From Sphaerochaeta globosa str. Buddy (GTDB lineage: Bacteria; Spirochaetota; Spirochaetia; Sphaerochaetales; Sphaerochaetaceae): a stretch of 64,000 bases of DNA. Numbering within the stretch: the first letter of the stretch is position 1; each line of letters opens with the position of its first letter. The translations under genes were made by a program, and so were the position numbers. The notes beneath the pieces were generated by a model, which was not told the origin of the DNA, made no database searches, and saw only the letters and a list, made by a program, of their open reading frames with translations. Below, piece after piece: positions 45,911-56,216 of this stretch. The DNA is taken from the NCBI RefSeq assembly GCF_000190435.1, contig NC_015152.1, forward strand, positions 2,548,458 to 2,612,457, written 5' to 3'.

Positions 45911-47098
45911 TTATTCTGAGGTTGATGCAATTATTGAATCCTCTCCAGTTATATTAAAGTAGTCTATGAGATTTTTAGTTTTGGATTGTAATTCCTCCAA
46001 GGATTTTTTTCCGAAATTACGAGAACTGGCTATGTCAAATAAAGTCATTTTAGAGAACATTCCAACTGTTGTGATTTCAGCATTTAAGCAGCAATTATTT
46101 GCTCTATTAGTCAAATCTAAGAATTGAATTGGAATTAAATATATAGCTCCAGGAAGCGTCTGAATCGCTTTCTTTATAACTTCTAGCTCTGATGATGAAA
46201 GATAATCGGATAGATTAATAAAGGTTGCTCCCCAGGGAACAAGGATATTAAGTTGCCTTTTTAAAAAGTACAAAGCTTTACTCGTATTCTTCTTTTCGAG
46301 GTTTACTTGAAGTTGGCTCATTAACGTCGTTAAACTCTTAACTTGGTTTTTATGCGCTTCTTTAAATTCTTTCAAGTTCATCAGAAGAAACGAGCATCCG
46401 GTTTCTTCTTCAAATTCACTTACCAATCTTTCTTTAGATTCTTCACTTAACCAATCGTCTTTCTTATCATTTGTAACGAATATGACTTCATGCCATCCAG
46501 TTTTCTCTTTAAAAATTTCATTTGTTGCCTTTATCATTTCTTTCCATATAATAAAATCCGAATATCTACTTATACCTTTTTTCCCATTATCTTTATATCC
46601 TGGAGGTATCTGGTTCCTGAATCTAAACTCGGCTTGTTCATACAACTTTAATTTTTCTGTATATGATAAAGGCTCGCGATAAAGCCTTGACTTAATAAAA
46701 GGTTCCAAATTTGAAATTGAATCCTCACAAATAGATTTGTTTCTGCTATTTGTATTAGACTTCAATTCTTCTGCTTTCTTACATACCTTGGGGCTTAAAC
46801 ACTTGTTAGAGAACTGTTTCCAATCTGGTATTGTTTCCACTAATGCTCGTAAAGCAGTTGCGGCCTTTGCCCAATCCTGGAATGCATGATCAATTGCATG
46901 AATATTTTTATGGTTAATAGTCCTGCAAATATTTTTGTATTCTTCATAGACAGTAGGGAGGATATAAATAATATCAATGAAGGGATTGAACAAACGCTTA
47001 AAATCTTCAACACTCAGACCATCTACCTTTAAGGGTATCAGAAGAATATTGGTATCAATAAAAATCAGAGTTTTTGAATGATTGTCTCTGTTGTTCAC
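45911..47098 (-). CDS. PIN-type nuclease with C-terminal RNA polymerase alpha-CTD-like domain
   Basis: About 395 residues. The N-terminal PIN-like domain (PIN_8/DUF4935 type) has LIFIDTNILLIP, a central GISRYSDFIIWKEM and VIFVTNDKKDDW, supplying the acidic residues of a metal-dependent RNase. The last 60 residues (NCCLNAEITTVGMF, then SSRNFGKKSLEEL) match the helix-hairpin-helix of the RNA polymerase alpha C-terminal domain. The combination suggests a nuclease held at DNA or at a transcription complex. GTG 47098, with GGGGGG just upstream, is the likelier start than TTG 47119. It lies next to the tRNA-derived attachment site. Confidence 0.72.
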   Translation of the reverse strand: MNNRDNHSKTLIFIDTNILLIPLKVDGLSVEDFKRLFNPFIDIIYILPTVYEEYKNICRTINHKNIHAIDHAFQDWAKAATALRALVETIPDWKQFSNKCLSPKVCKKAEELKSNTNSRNKSICEDSISNLEPFIKSRLYREPLSYTEKLKLYEQAEFRFRNQIPPGYKDNGKKGISRYSDFIIWKEMIKATNEIFKEKTGWHEVIFVTNDKKDDWLSEESKERLVSEFEEETGCSFLLMNLKEFKEAHKNQVKSLTTLMSQLQVNLEKKNTSKALYFLKRQLNILVPWGATFINLSDYLSSSELEVIKKAIQTLPGAIYLIPIQFLDLTNRANNCCLNAEITTVGMFSKMTLFDIASSRNFGKKSLEELQSKTKNLIDYFNITGEDSIIASTSE

Positions 47099-47449
47099 AA
47101 ATCCCCCCTTTTTCCTCAATTTTCATAAAGCAAATACCTGAGAATGGTTAAGTATACTATATGAAGTCTTCTTGCGTATAACCTTTATATTTTTTGGATT
47201 CAGTAATTGCTCAGCAATTATTTACCGGCATCAGTATTCAATATCATAGGTAAAACTTTTTGCTGACTCGAACACTCCCAACCGATTTATATACATAATC
47301 AGATATTAGGAAGTACACTCTTTTCCAGAAATCCTTATGCATCATCCATGGCCTCATAAGTTACATTAATCAATGTGAGAAGTTACAATAATCAATCGAC
47401 TAATATCACAATATCTGATATCTGTGTTTAAATATCAACATTCTAGGTA
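47099..47449. other. Intergenic region
   Basis: AT-rich spacer between divergent genes. It should hold both promoters, but I see no convincing -35/-10 pair. Repeated short words (TATCATA, AATATC) are not organised. Confidence 0.4.
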
Positions 47450-47797
47450 ATGGAAAATACATGTATGGGAAAAATCCACGCGTATACGATTTCTTCAGAA
47501 GAATATGATCGGCTTACAGAGGCAGATGCCAAATATGCTGCCTTGATTAACCTGATTGAGAAGAATAATCCAGTCTTTATTACAGTGACTATGATTGCAA
47601 ATTCACTTGGATTGAGCAGGCAGGATGTGATGAATCGACCTTGGCACATGCCTAACTTCGGGAAGTCTGAGAGCCCAAGTGAAAAACGCAAAAAGAGATT
47701 TTGGCATTACGGGGAATACCTAGATTGGATAGCCATTCCTGAATTTGAGAGAATCAAGCTATACCGTGAAATGGTCTATGAATCTGATTTCATTTGA
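47450..47797 (+). CDS. Small HTH protein of mobile-element type
   Basis: 115 residues. The middle (VTMIANSLGLSRQDVMNR) is a helix-turn-helix, followed by PWHMPNFGKS and a basic linker, a layout seen in excisionase-like or DNA-targeting proteins of integrated elements. The ribosome site is weak, and an internal start (47465) is possible. It lies close to the attachment site, with the Mrr-like gene 370 bases downstream. Confidence 0.5.
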   Translation: MENTCMGKIHAYTISSEEYDRLTEADAKYAALINLIEKNNPVFITVTMIANSLGLSRQDVMNRPWHMPNFGKSESPSEKRKKRFWHYGEYLDWIAIPEFERIKLYREMVYESDFI

Positions 47798-48170
47798 TCT
47801 GATTGTTGTATTCATTATTCGAGAACATAGCCCAGCTACTTGGCCGGAGGAACTCCTTCCAGTGAAGTGTTGAATCCCCGCCAGCATATTAACTGGTGGT
47901 GCAGAAAGAGTGCACAAATACCAATAAATCTTCTACAGCTACTTCAGCACTAGGCTAACAGTTCTCGCCATAACAACAACTGGACTCATGATGTTTCTTC
48001 TGAGATTCTGATTCCTTATCCAGTGTGGCTATAAAATTTGAAACAAATTGGGGAAAAAATGAAATATGCTACGAATTGTAAAAGATTTACAGATGGTATT
48101 TCTTGGCGTATAGTAAATTATGCAGCTATAACTGCCAAAAGATTACACTCATGATGATAGGAAAATTGTT
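47798..48170. other. Intergenic region
   Basis: No gene is supported. It contains a short GTGCA/TGCAC inverted repeat near 47920 and the word CAAATACCAATAAAT, related to the arm-like repeats near 45300. Confidence 0.35.
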
Positions 48171-49064
48171 ATGGCCTTACCGTATGAAATCCGAAAGCAG
48201 ATAATCCAATGTATTGGGACATGTTTTCATTACAAGGATAATGTTGAAGCCTTTTTAATGTCCTGCGAGTTAAATAGGAAAGTTGCCAGTAGGCATAAGG
48301 ATGAGAAAAAATTCGTCTGGGCACGTCTTCTGATGGATGACCTAGATAACGACCCTAATGGAGAAATCTATCAACGGCGAATTTTAACTGAGTTATGCAA
48401 AATGCGGAAACTGCCTGATAATGATGCTCCAAATCCTAGTGCTGGTCTAGACGCCTTAAGAAGGCTTAAGGAACTTGCATTTGAAAATGGAATCATAGTT
48501 GAGGAAAATAAAACTAATGCAAAAATACGTAAACAAATCGCTCAAGAGAAAAACAAAATTGCGGAAGAGCGGTCAGCAGAACTAGTAAAATTGAAACAGA
48601 CTGTCTATTCAGCTTTTGCCAATCAAGATAGACAAGGAGCCGGGTATGCACTTGAAGATGTACTCATGAGGTTATTCGCCCTTGAAGGTATCGAATACAG
48701 AAAACCCTATAAACTAGAAACTCAACAAATTGATGGGCATTTCAAATATGAAGGTTTCGATTACTTGGTTGAAGCTAAATGGGAAAACGATCCTCCAAAT
48801 GAACAGAAAATTGGTGGGTTTGAGAGAAAAGTGAATACAAAACTGGACAGCACTCGGGGTATGTTCTTTTCGATGAATGGTTTCAGGAGAGAGGTTGTTC
48901 AAACCTTTGAAGGGAAGAAAGGAAATATTATTCTTTTTTCAGGGGAAGACCTAATGCACATTCTTGAAGGGAGGATTTCTCTTAGAGAGGCAATCCAAAT
49001 CAAGATAGAAAAAGCAGCCCAAGAAGGAAAGCCATATACCCCAATCACATCAATCTTGAGTTGA
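48171..49064 (+). CDS. Mrr-like PD-(D/E)XK restriction endonuclease
   Basis: 297 residues. The N-terminal 130 residues are helical. The C-terminal domain (AGYALEDVLMRLFALEGIEY, then QIDGHFKYEGFDYLVEAKWE) shows the Mrr-type core with the aspartate in IDG and the EAK lysine, so it should cut DNA. No methyltransferase is next to it, which suggests a stand-alone nuclease, perhaps specific for modified DNA; this is an inference. A weak GGA lies before the ATG. Confidence 0.78.
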   Translation: MALPYEIRKQIIQCIGTCFHYKDNVEAFLMSCELNRKVASRHKDEKKFVWARLLMDDLDNDPNGEIYQRRILTELCKMRKLPDNDAPNPSAGLDALRRLKELAFENGIIVEENKTNAKIRKQIAQEKNKIAEERSAELVKLKQTVYSAFANQDRQGAGYALEDVLMRLFALEGIEYRKPYKLETQQIDGHFKYEGFDYLVEAKWENDPPNEQKIGGFERKVNTKLDSTRGMFFSMNGFRREVVQTFEGKKGNIILFSGEDLMHILEGRISLREAIQIKIEKAAQEGKPYTPITSILS

Positions 49065-49227
49065 TTAAGCAAGTTGTTATTTTCAGCCCAAAAACGTTTA
49101 CAGGGTACTGACTCTGAAAAAAAACATCACAAAATGAATCACTCTGTGGGTGTAGTTAAACACAATCAATAATAAAAGCATACTTCTGTTACTTGTCTAG
49201 AGAATTTAAGATAATGAACTGAATTCT

Positions 49228-52071
49228 TCAATATGCTCGAATTGGCCTTACACTTGCTTGATAATATTTATTTGCATATGCAAAAAGCCCATCTTCAAAC
49301 CTTATAACATACCCATAGACTTCATCATTACCTGTACACCAGTATACTCTGTCATAAAATCCTCCTAGGTTCTGCAATTCTAAATTCAAATATATCTGGT
49401 TCAACTCATGCAGTGAGGGGAGAAACCAGTCATCATACAGGGTACCTTGGTATTCAACTGAATACTCTGAACAGATTTTTGCAGCTACTTGTCCATTATT
49501 GCGTTCATGATATTCAGTCGGATTTGCATAGTAATCACCTTTTACAGGATACTGAAGCCATAATGTATCATGAAAGTCCACTATTTTTTGAGTACTAATT
49601 TCGCCCTGCCCAATTTCCCCATACCCATTAAAACCGTTATCAACGTAATATCCGAATGATCCCCACTGACAATAGGCGTCTCCCCACCCATATTCAGAAT
49701 TTATTGGGTTTGTTTCCCAATCATACCAATCAGCTGGAGCAGCTTCTAAATATCTCCAACCATCTGCCTCATAATTTGGATTTTCATAGAATACTAAGCC
49801 CCCTGCCTGTCCTGTGAAAACAGTAAACACCCACTTTGCGTAAAGGGTCCTATCCGCTGTTCCCATGACAATAGAATCGCTTGTTATTTGATTTCCTGTT
49901 CCATTCTCTCCTATCCACCATCCAGCGAATGTATAGCCGTTTTTAGTTACGGTTGCCAACTCATCGTAAGGTTGCCCATATGTCACGGTCTTCGTAGATG
50001 GATTTGGAATATCTCCTCCTTTGGCATCAAACGTGATGGTATAGGTGCTGGGAATCCAATATGCATGCAATGTATGGTTGGCATTAATAACAACAAGGGA
50101 TTCTTCGGTGACTCTCTCTCCTGTCCCATCAGGCTCGGTATACCAGCCTTCCAAAGCATGCCCCAATTTCAGAGTTAAAGGGAAAGTACCATATTGCACT
50201 CCGTATCCGACGATAATACTCGAAGGTGTCAACGGGGCTCCTGTTGTGTTAAAGCTGATTAAATACCCAGCCCCCCATTTCGCATACAGCGTTACATCCC
50301 CATTCACATAATCCTGGGAGAAGTCCCATTGCTCTGTCAGCTCACTGTCTGTGAACCATCCTTCAAAGCTATATCCAACTCTCGTCGGGGCTTCAGGCTC
50401 TTCAATCAATCGACCCCAGTATACGGTTTGGCTGGGCAGTGCGCTCCCTCCGTTGCTCTCATAGGTCACCGTCTGTTCCTGCAGGACAATCCTTACTATC
50501 AAGTTGAAGGTCTTGGTTTCGCTTATTGCACCCTTGCTGATGGTTGCAGTCAGGGTGACCTCTACATCTGATTCTCCGGTGTAATCAGGACGGGTCACCA
50601 CGCCTGTGGTGGAGATTGTCTGGGGAACGCTGCTTTGCCAGCTGATGGTGGTTCCATTGGTTCCACTGCTGGCAAGTGTTACATCCTGGGTGACAGTAGA
50701 TGCACTGTCCAATCCTGAAAAACCTATTGCAAGCGCTGCCTTGTCGGCTTCAACCGCCTCGATATCGGTCTGCGGTAGCTTGTTCACTGTAAGAGTGAAT
50801 GTCCTTGTTTCACTTACGGTTCCCCGCTCAACTGTTGCAATAAGCTGCACCTCTGCATCCCCAGTTGAATAGGCAGGGCGTACTACGGTTCCCATTGTGT
50901 CTATTCGCGCCGAATTGCTGCTCTCCCATGTTATCCGGGTGCCTTGAGTTCCTGAGGTGGGAAGTACAACATCATTCATCACAGAATCAGTGCTGTCGCC
51001 TTCGGTGAACCCGATTGCAAGAACTGCTATATCGGAGGCAACTTCCTCGGTTGCTTTGACCACCTCTACAGTCTGCTGATAACCGGCGACTGCTCCATTG
51101 CTGTTGACAAGAAGGCTGATACGATAGAGTCCGGCAGCGTTGGAAACAAATGCAAACTCGTTCGCATTCTCTGTTTACCTCACTCCGTTCACATACCAGC
51201 GGTAAGTACCCCCTTCCCCGAAGGTGCCTGCAGCTGTTACTGTGACTTCTTGCTCTTCCTTTACTGATTCAGGCAAACCTGTAAAGGAAACGTCGAAAGG
51301 GTTGTTCATCTCCTCATCGAGCACCAATGATATGCTTCCCAAACCAAAAAGAATCTCAGCCTCGGGTATCTGTACCACCCCCTCTGTGGTTTCATCCTTC
51401 ACAATCCGCAAGGTACTGGTATCCTGCCATATCAATTCCGACTGTCCTCCAGAAATTCCCTCATAGAGTCCTACACGTACCTCATACCAACCGTTAGGGA
51501 TTTCGCCAATCGTTTTGGAGGCAGACTTTCCATCCTCTCCCAATGTCAGTCTGATCGGATCCGAATAAGCGGATAGCTCATTGCCATGCTCATCCTGTAT
51601 CAGAACGAAGACCTGCGGATCTGCAAGCTTGTCCTGGCTGTCAGTCCAACTCACTGAAACCTCCAGCGTTCCAAGGCCAACCAGTGGTCTCATAGTCGCA
51701 GTCGCCTGTGCTGTTTGGCTTTTGCGTATCGTTAGATTGATCGTGGTAGTGGCAATCTTGCTGGCATCCTCATTGTAGCCGTCTATGACAATCTCCCAAT
51801 CTCCCACAGAAAGAGAATCCTTGACAAAGACACCCCCGGGAAAGCCTTCTTCCTGAAAACTATCCCCACTATCGGGGCCTGTCCCGGTGATTGTATAGGT
51901 ATCAATATCCATATCAATCTCAGGAAGCCAGTTGATGTTCCTTGCACGATCACCCAATTGGATTACCAATGAGCCACTGCCGGAGATGAGTGTAAGATCA
52001 CAACCCAATAGACACACCAACAACACGGTGATCAAAGCCGCAACGACAACGAGACGAGAACCTTGTTTCAT
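49228..52071 (-). pseudogene. Large lipoprotein gene split by one stop codon
   Basis: One frame from 52071 to 49228 is interrupted only by TAA at about 51175-51177, between YVNGVR and TENANEF. Upstream: lipobox (LLVCLLGCD) and beta domains. Downstream: continued beta domains, two atrophied Ig-like repeats (SSNSARIDTMGTVVRPAY; SSVPQTISTTGVVTRPDY), three InlB/Listeria-Bacteroides repeats (such as KNGYTFAGW and RTLYAKW), and a C-terminal DUF1566-like region ending DRVYWCTGNDEVYGY and SVRPIRAY. The intact product of about 947 residues would be a surface-anchored protein. A start at GGTGG-ATG 52071 gives the signal peptide. The truncated 299-residue lipoprotein may still be made. Confidence 0.78.
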
Positions 52072-52221
52072 ATATTTCCACCCAAAAAAGTGATAGCAAG
52101 CCAATCAGATTGCTTCTTCCATACTTCGTGCTGTGCTGATCCCGGTGCATCAAATGGGTGGTAGAATGGGAGGATCAACTCAGCAGATAATACTCCACCT
52201 TCCATGGACAATCAATAAATT

Positions 52222-52250
52222 CCAACAACACACATTTAGTGTGTTGTTGG
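52222..52250. repeat. Perfect 12-bp inverted repeat
   Basis: CCAACAACACAC and GTGTGTTGTTGG flank a five-base loop. There is no T-run, so it is not an obvious terminator. It lies 100 bases before the IS30 fragment and may be part of its end or a bidirectional stop. Confidence 0.6.
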
Positions 52251-52352
52251 GTGAACAGTAAGATTAAATGTCCGCCGAAAAACGGAAAGAAACACGAAGT
52301 CCCATGGAGCTCTGTTATTATGGTTTTACCAGAACAAAATAACGAGGTAACC

Positions 52353-52560
52353 ATGGGACGGACAAAGCTTACCATAAAGTCAGTATGCAAGTATGCTCAT
52401 TTCACCTGGGGGGAACGTTTGGCATTGCAGTATCACCACTGCGGGACAAACAGATTCCAGAAGATCACCAGCCCCACGCTGCTTGGCCGATTGTTGGGCA
52501 AGAGCGAGAGGACCATCCGCAGGGAATTCAAAAGGGGTATAAATCTGCACCATCTGGTCT
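52353..52560 (+). pseudogene. IS30-family transposase, N-terminal fragment
   Basis: From ATG 52353 the frame reads MGRTKLTIKSVCKYAHFTWG, then ERLALQYHHCG and an HTH typical of IS30 (LLGRLLGKSERTIRREFKRG). After about 52545 the similarity ends and the frame stops at the junction with the LPP20 gene. Only the DNA-binding domain remains. Confidence 0.7.
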
Positions 52561-52569
52561 ACACACTCA

Positions 52570-53154
52570 CTATACTCCCGACCCGCTGAGAAGCCTTGCA
52601 AAAGTATCCTTCATCTTTGCGTTGGCGGCTTCGGTTGCATCACTCTCGGTGAAAGCCTCTGCCACGGCAGCTGCAGCCGGTTCAAAGTTCTTCTGGATGT
52701 TGGAAAGCGGGATGGAACACAACACCCATACGCCCCCTTCTGCATCGATCCAGGTCTCCGCTGTGGAAACACCTACAAGGGTTGCCTCAGCTACCTGCAG
52801 GCTGATGGCTTCCATCGCATCGAGTGATTGCCTGTCAGCTCCGCTCCCTGCGTCATTCACATACGTTACGATCACTTCCTTGACCTGAGTACTAATCCAC
52901 TCGGCAATCTTGTTCTTTGCCTCTACGGTTGCTCGCTTGATCGAAGTCTGCCGGTCCGACATCTTGCCGTACCCATTTTTATTATGTGTGTCCTGTGACA
53001 CAACACTCTTATAGACCCATTCAGGCTGGGGAATTCCATCCATCCCCAGTATCACCGGTTTCACTGGTTCAACTTGAGAAACAACCTGTCTTGTAGCACA
53101 ACCGCCCAGAACAATTGTGATTAAAAGAGCAAAGACGCCTATCCATTTTTTCAT
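52570..53154 (-). CDS. LPP20-family lipoprotein
   Basis: About 194 residues: a signal peptide with lipobox (IVLGGCATR) and an LPP20-type domain with GYGKMSDRQTSIKRATVEAK, which in such proteins forms a small alpha/beta fold in the envelope. GGAGG ahead of ATG 53154 sets the start. A close paralogue lies at 54986-55576 (the same MSDRQ-SIKRAT core and the ILGMDGIPQPEWV segment). The 3' end abuts the IS30 fragment but the protein looks complete. Confidence 0.82.
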   Translation of the reverse strand: MKKWIGVFALLITIVLGGCATRQVVSQVEPVKPVILGMDGIPQPEWVYKSVVSQDTHNKNGYGKMSDRQTSIKRATVEAKNKIAEWISTQVKEVIVTYVNDAGSGADRQSLDAMEAISLQVAEATLVGVSTAETWIDAEGGVWVLCSIPLSNIQKNFEPAAAAVAEAFTESDATEAANAKMKDTFARLLSGSGV

Positions 53155-53305
53155 ATCTTCCTCCATCATAAAGCTTTAGTTACAGTGATTTATTTTATCT
53201 CAGAAATATCAGGAGTACAACTTTTTTATCGCAATCAGCGAGTTTTCATGAATTTAGGGAGCTGGAAAAGTAGTAAATAATAATCACTCATGGTAGTATG
53301 CTCGC

Positions 53306-54805
53306 ATGAGGGCCAAAATATACCGTATTGGCTTGTATATTATAAGCATACTTCTCATAACACTTTCTGTAAGTTCTTGCAGAACTACTACTCCTATTCT
53401 CTTCGACCGCGCACGCTATCCAGTAGATGAATTCTATGTAGGGACGGGAATCACCAAAAATGCTGATAAGGGCCAGGCACTCGAAACTGCCAAAATGAAG
53501 GCAATTTCCGACTTGGCATCTCAAATTCAAACAACCATTTTCTCAACCAGGACAGCCTCATCAAGCGACGATGGGACAACACAATTCTCTGTGTTTGAAG
53601 AATTAATAGAAGAGACGTTGCATCAAGAGTTTGAGAATGTAATCTATATAGAAGAAACCTATACTCGCAAAAAGGAACAGACCACCTATGCGATTCTACG
53701 CAGAAGTGATTGGGAGATTCAAAAAGCACGAAAGATATTGAGAGAAAAAGAGAAGGTACAGTCGGTTTTATCCTCCCGTTACCCGGATATGTCACCAGTA
53801 CAGGAAATCAAAGTACTCAACAAAGCTATTGCCTCGCTGCAATCCACCTTTTGGGGATCCTTGATTGAAGGTATCTTTGATGAAAAAATGGGATACTTAT
53901 TACCACTCATCCAAGCAAGAAGGGACACACTTTACACGAGAGTATTCTCCTCAAAGCAATACTACATTGGAGAAGGATCAGCCTCCTCGAGAGCCCAAGC
54001 TGAAGAATCTGCGTTGCAAGACTTCAAGAATATGCAGATCGAGAAAATGTATAAAGAGTATGAGAATTTACGTGTTCGGCTCTCTTCACCGATGACTTCA
54101 CCTGAACTCAAGGAAAAGATTGAAAATTCCGTAGAATTTTCTACAACTCAAAATGCAAGTCTATTAGAATTTCTTGAGGGACCTGAATCTACACAAACTC
54201 TATCTTTTATTTACCTCATCGTGCAAAAAGTAGTATGGGAGGATCTAATAGCAAAAGAAGTAGATACGCTGTACCAACAAGCAAAGACGCTGGAAAATGC
54301 CTACCAAGCAAATAATTCGGTAACCGGGAAGTTGCAGATATTGGAGAAAATGCAGCAACTGCTTGAGTCCTCTCCCTTTGGCCTTGAGGTAGAAAATTTA
54401 ATATTCCCCAATGAGCAATCATTTGAAAAAATCATTCCCTATCGAAAAGACCGTCTCATCGCCTCAGTAAACCTTCATTTACTCATGCCGAAATCAGTTA
54501 AAGAGGATGAATCCTGCACCTTAAAAATAGTTGTGACCAATGCCGATAGCCTCCATACAGACATTCCAGTAAAAATCATAATAACAGACAACAACAACAA
54601 GCAACGCTACTTAGAATTAGTTACCTTAAGTTCAGGAATTCCTTTCTATCACACAATTATTATACCTCGAGGAGAAAAAGCGAAATACTTCAGTGTCAAT
54701 TGTTTCTGGACCCAGTACCCACAACAAAAAGATGAACAAAGAATTGATATCACCAGGATATCCTTATTGGATTTTTTAAAAAATATGTTTATTAGGCAAA
54801 AATAA
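53306..54805 (+). CDS. Two-domain LPP20-like lipoprotein
   Basis: 499 residues. The lipobox is LSVSSC. Two similar domains follow: FYVGTGITKNADKGQALETA near residue 43 and YYIGEGSASSRAQAEESALQ near residue 215, each like the LPP20 core. A helical middle and a beta-rich C-terminus (residues 390-490) complete it. It lies between two related, oppositely oriented lipoproteins, suggesting a shared envelope function, perhaps as an assembly. Function unknown. Confidence 0.7.
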   Translation: MRAKIYRIGLYIISILLITLSVSSCRTTTPILFDRARYPVDEFYVGTGITKNADKGQALETAKMKAISDLASQIQTTIFSTRTASSSDDGTTQFSVFEELIEETLHQEFENVIYIEETYTRKKEQTTYAILRRSDWEIQKARKILREKEKVQSVLSSRYPDMSPVQEIKVLNKAIASLQSTFWGSLIEGIFDEKMGYLLPLIQARRDTLYTRVFSSKQYYIGEGSASSRAQAEESALQDFKNMQIEKMYKEYENLRVRLSSPMTSPELKEKIENSVEFSTTQNASLLEFLEGPESTQTLSFIYLIVQKVVWEDLIAKEVDTLYQQAKTLENAYQANNSVTGKLQILEKMQQLLESSPFGLEVENLIFPNEQSFEKIIPYRKDRLIASVNLHLLMPKSVKEDESCTLKIVVTNADSLHTDIPVKIIITDNNNKQRYLELVTLSSGIPFYHTIIIPRGEKAKYFSVNCFWTQYPQQKDEQRIDITRISLLDFLKNMFIRQK

Positions 54806-54985
54806 TTGACCCATAAATATTGCATTTTGCTGGAATGTTTTTGTCCAAGATCATCAATGATTAGGCTATCACCCCCTAAGACTGCCTCAACTCAAAATGG
54901 CACCGAAGCTCTTGATAAAGGAGTCCGCAACATTCCATTCATATTTTGATTAAACAATTCGTAGACAAATTATTGATTTGAATCC

Positions 54986-55576
54986 TCACTCACCAATATC
55001 TGATTCAGAAATAAGCTTTGAAAAGTCATCTTTCATCTTAGTAGCAACTACTTCAAATTTTTCTATACCCATGAATGCCTCAGCCACAGCTTCAGCAGCG
55101 GGCGCGAAGGCTTTCTCAACATTGGATATGGATAGGGAAAAAAGGATGCTGATTCCTCCTTCTGCATCAGCCCATAAATCCTCGGCCACAACACCATTTA
55201 AGGTTGCTTCTGCTACTTGGCCGCTTATAACTTCAATCGCATCCAAAGCCTGCTGGTTATCTCTATTTCCTGTATCAGTTATATAGTTTACAAGTGTTTC
55301 TTTCACCTTAGTACTAACCCATTCGGCAATTTCACTCTTTGCCTCGGCGGTTGCCCGCTTGATTGAAATCTGCCGATCCGACATCTTTCCGTACCCACGC
55401 ACATAGAGAACTTGCGCTGATACAATATCATTGTTGACCCATTCAGGTTGAGGGATACCATCCATACCCAGAACCACAGTCATAACTGGTTCTACATTTT
55501 CCTTATTCCGATTTTTACTACATCCGCCAAAAAGAAGCACCGCAGCAATAAGTATCAAAAGTACTTTACATTTCAT
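54986..55576 (-). CDS. LPP20-family lipoprotein, paralogue
   Basis: 196 residues. The lipobox is LLFGGCSK. The domain carries VLGMDGIPQPEW and GYGKMSDRQISIKRATAEAK, nearly the same as in the gene at 52570. It has the C-terminal alanine-rich helix (APAAEAVAEAF) also seen there. The two probably arose by duplication of one gene, with the two-domain protein between them. Confidence 0.82.
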   Translation of the reverse strand: MKCKVLLILIAAVLLFGGCSKNRNKENVEPVMTVVLGMDGIPQPEWVNNDIVSAQVLYVRGYGKMSDRQISIKRATAEAKSEIAEWVSTKVKETLVNYITDTGNRDNQQALDAIEVISGQVAEATLNGVVAEDLWADAEGGISILFSLSISNVEKAFAPAAEAVAEAFMGIEKFEVVATKMKDDFSKLISESDIGE

Positions 55577-56216
55577 CCCATACCTCCAGGCTGTATACCT
55601 AGTATACTTGTACTATATGATATGATAAAAACATTACTAGTACAATTTTTTTCTCACTCAAATTCAAGTAAAGTAAAAGACAGTAAAAAGAGGCTGTGCA
55701 ATAAATAAAATAACCTGTGGCTTTTCGGTTCATACCTAACAAACAGGACGCAGAGAGGAAAAACTCTATACCTTTAAAAACCGTTATATGCAAGTTTAAT
55801 TGACTGTTTCTGGATATCACGGAGATAATTCAATTACTTAGATTTTTTGGATTATTGTCATTCATTCACATCCAAGAAAAGTTGCTTCCTATCAGGCGTT
55901 GGAAAAGTAGTAGTATTCTGAAAGCCTGCAAAAAATGAGTTTTCATCGGAGCTGCCTAAGACAGTAAAGCTGGCCCCGTACATGTACGCAACAGGAGCTC
56001 AATCACACAGAGAGAAACGAAAAAGAGGAAAATGCGTGCCGAAGAATCGGAGTTTACTTTTTAGCAAACCCATTAATGAAACACCTATCCATTAGGCATA
56101 GGAGTATCAACACACTATGTGAGCCATGCGCTTCTCATAACCAAACTGCAATAGGGTAGCAGCTCCATTCACCTTGATAGTTTTTGGAGCTGCTAGCATT
56201 GACCAAATAACAAATC
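55577..56216. other. Non-coding region between envelope and DUF5107 loci
   Basis: 640 bases without a supported gene. AT-rich left half (promoter region of the minus-strand LPP20 gene); a GGAAAAGTAGTA word near 55900 also occurs near 53264. No terminator or RNA is recognised. Confidence 0.4.

Noticed and set aside
47840-47905. A possible tRNA 3' end (TTGAATCCCCGCCAGCA)
   Set aside because: No matching acceptor 5' strand or other arms could be found upstream, and the T-arm does not pair well.
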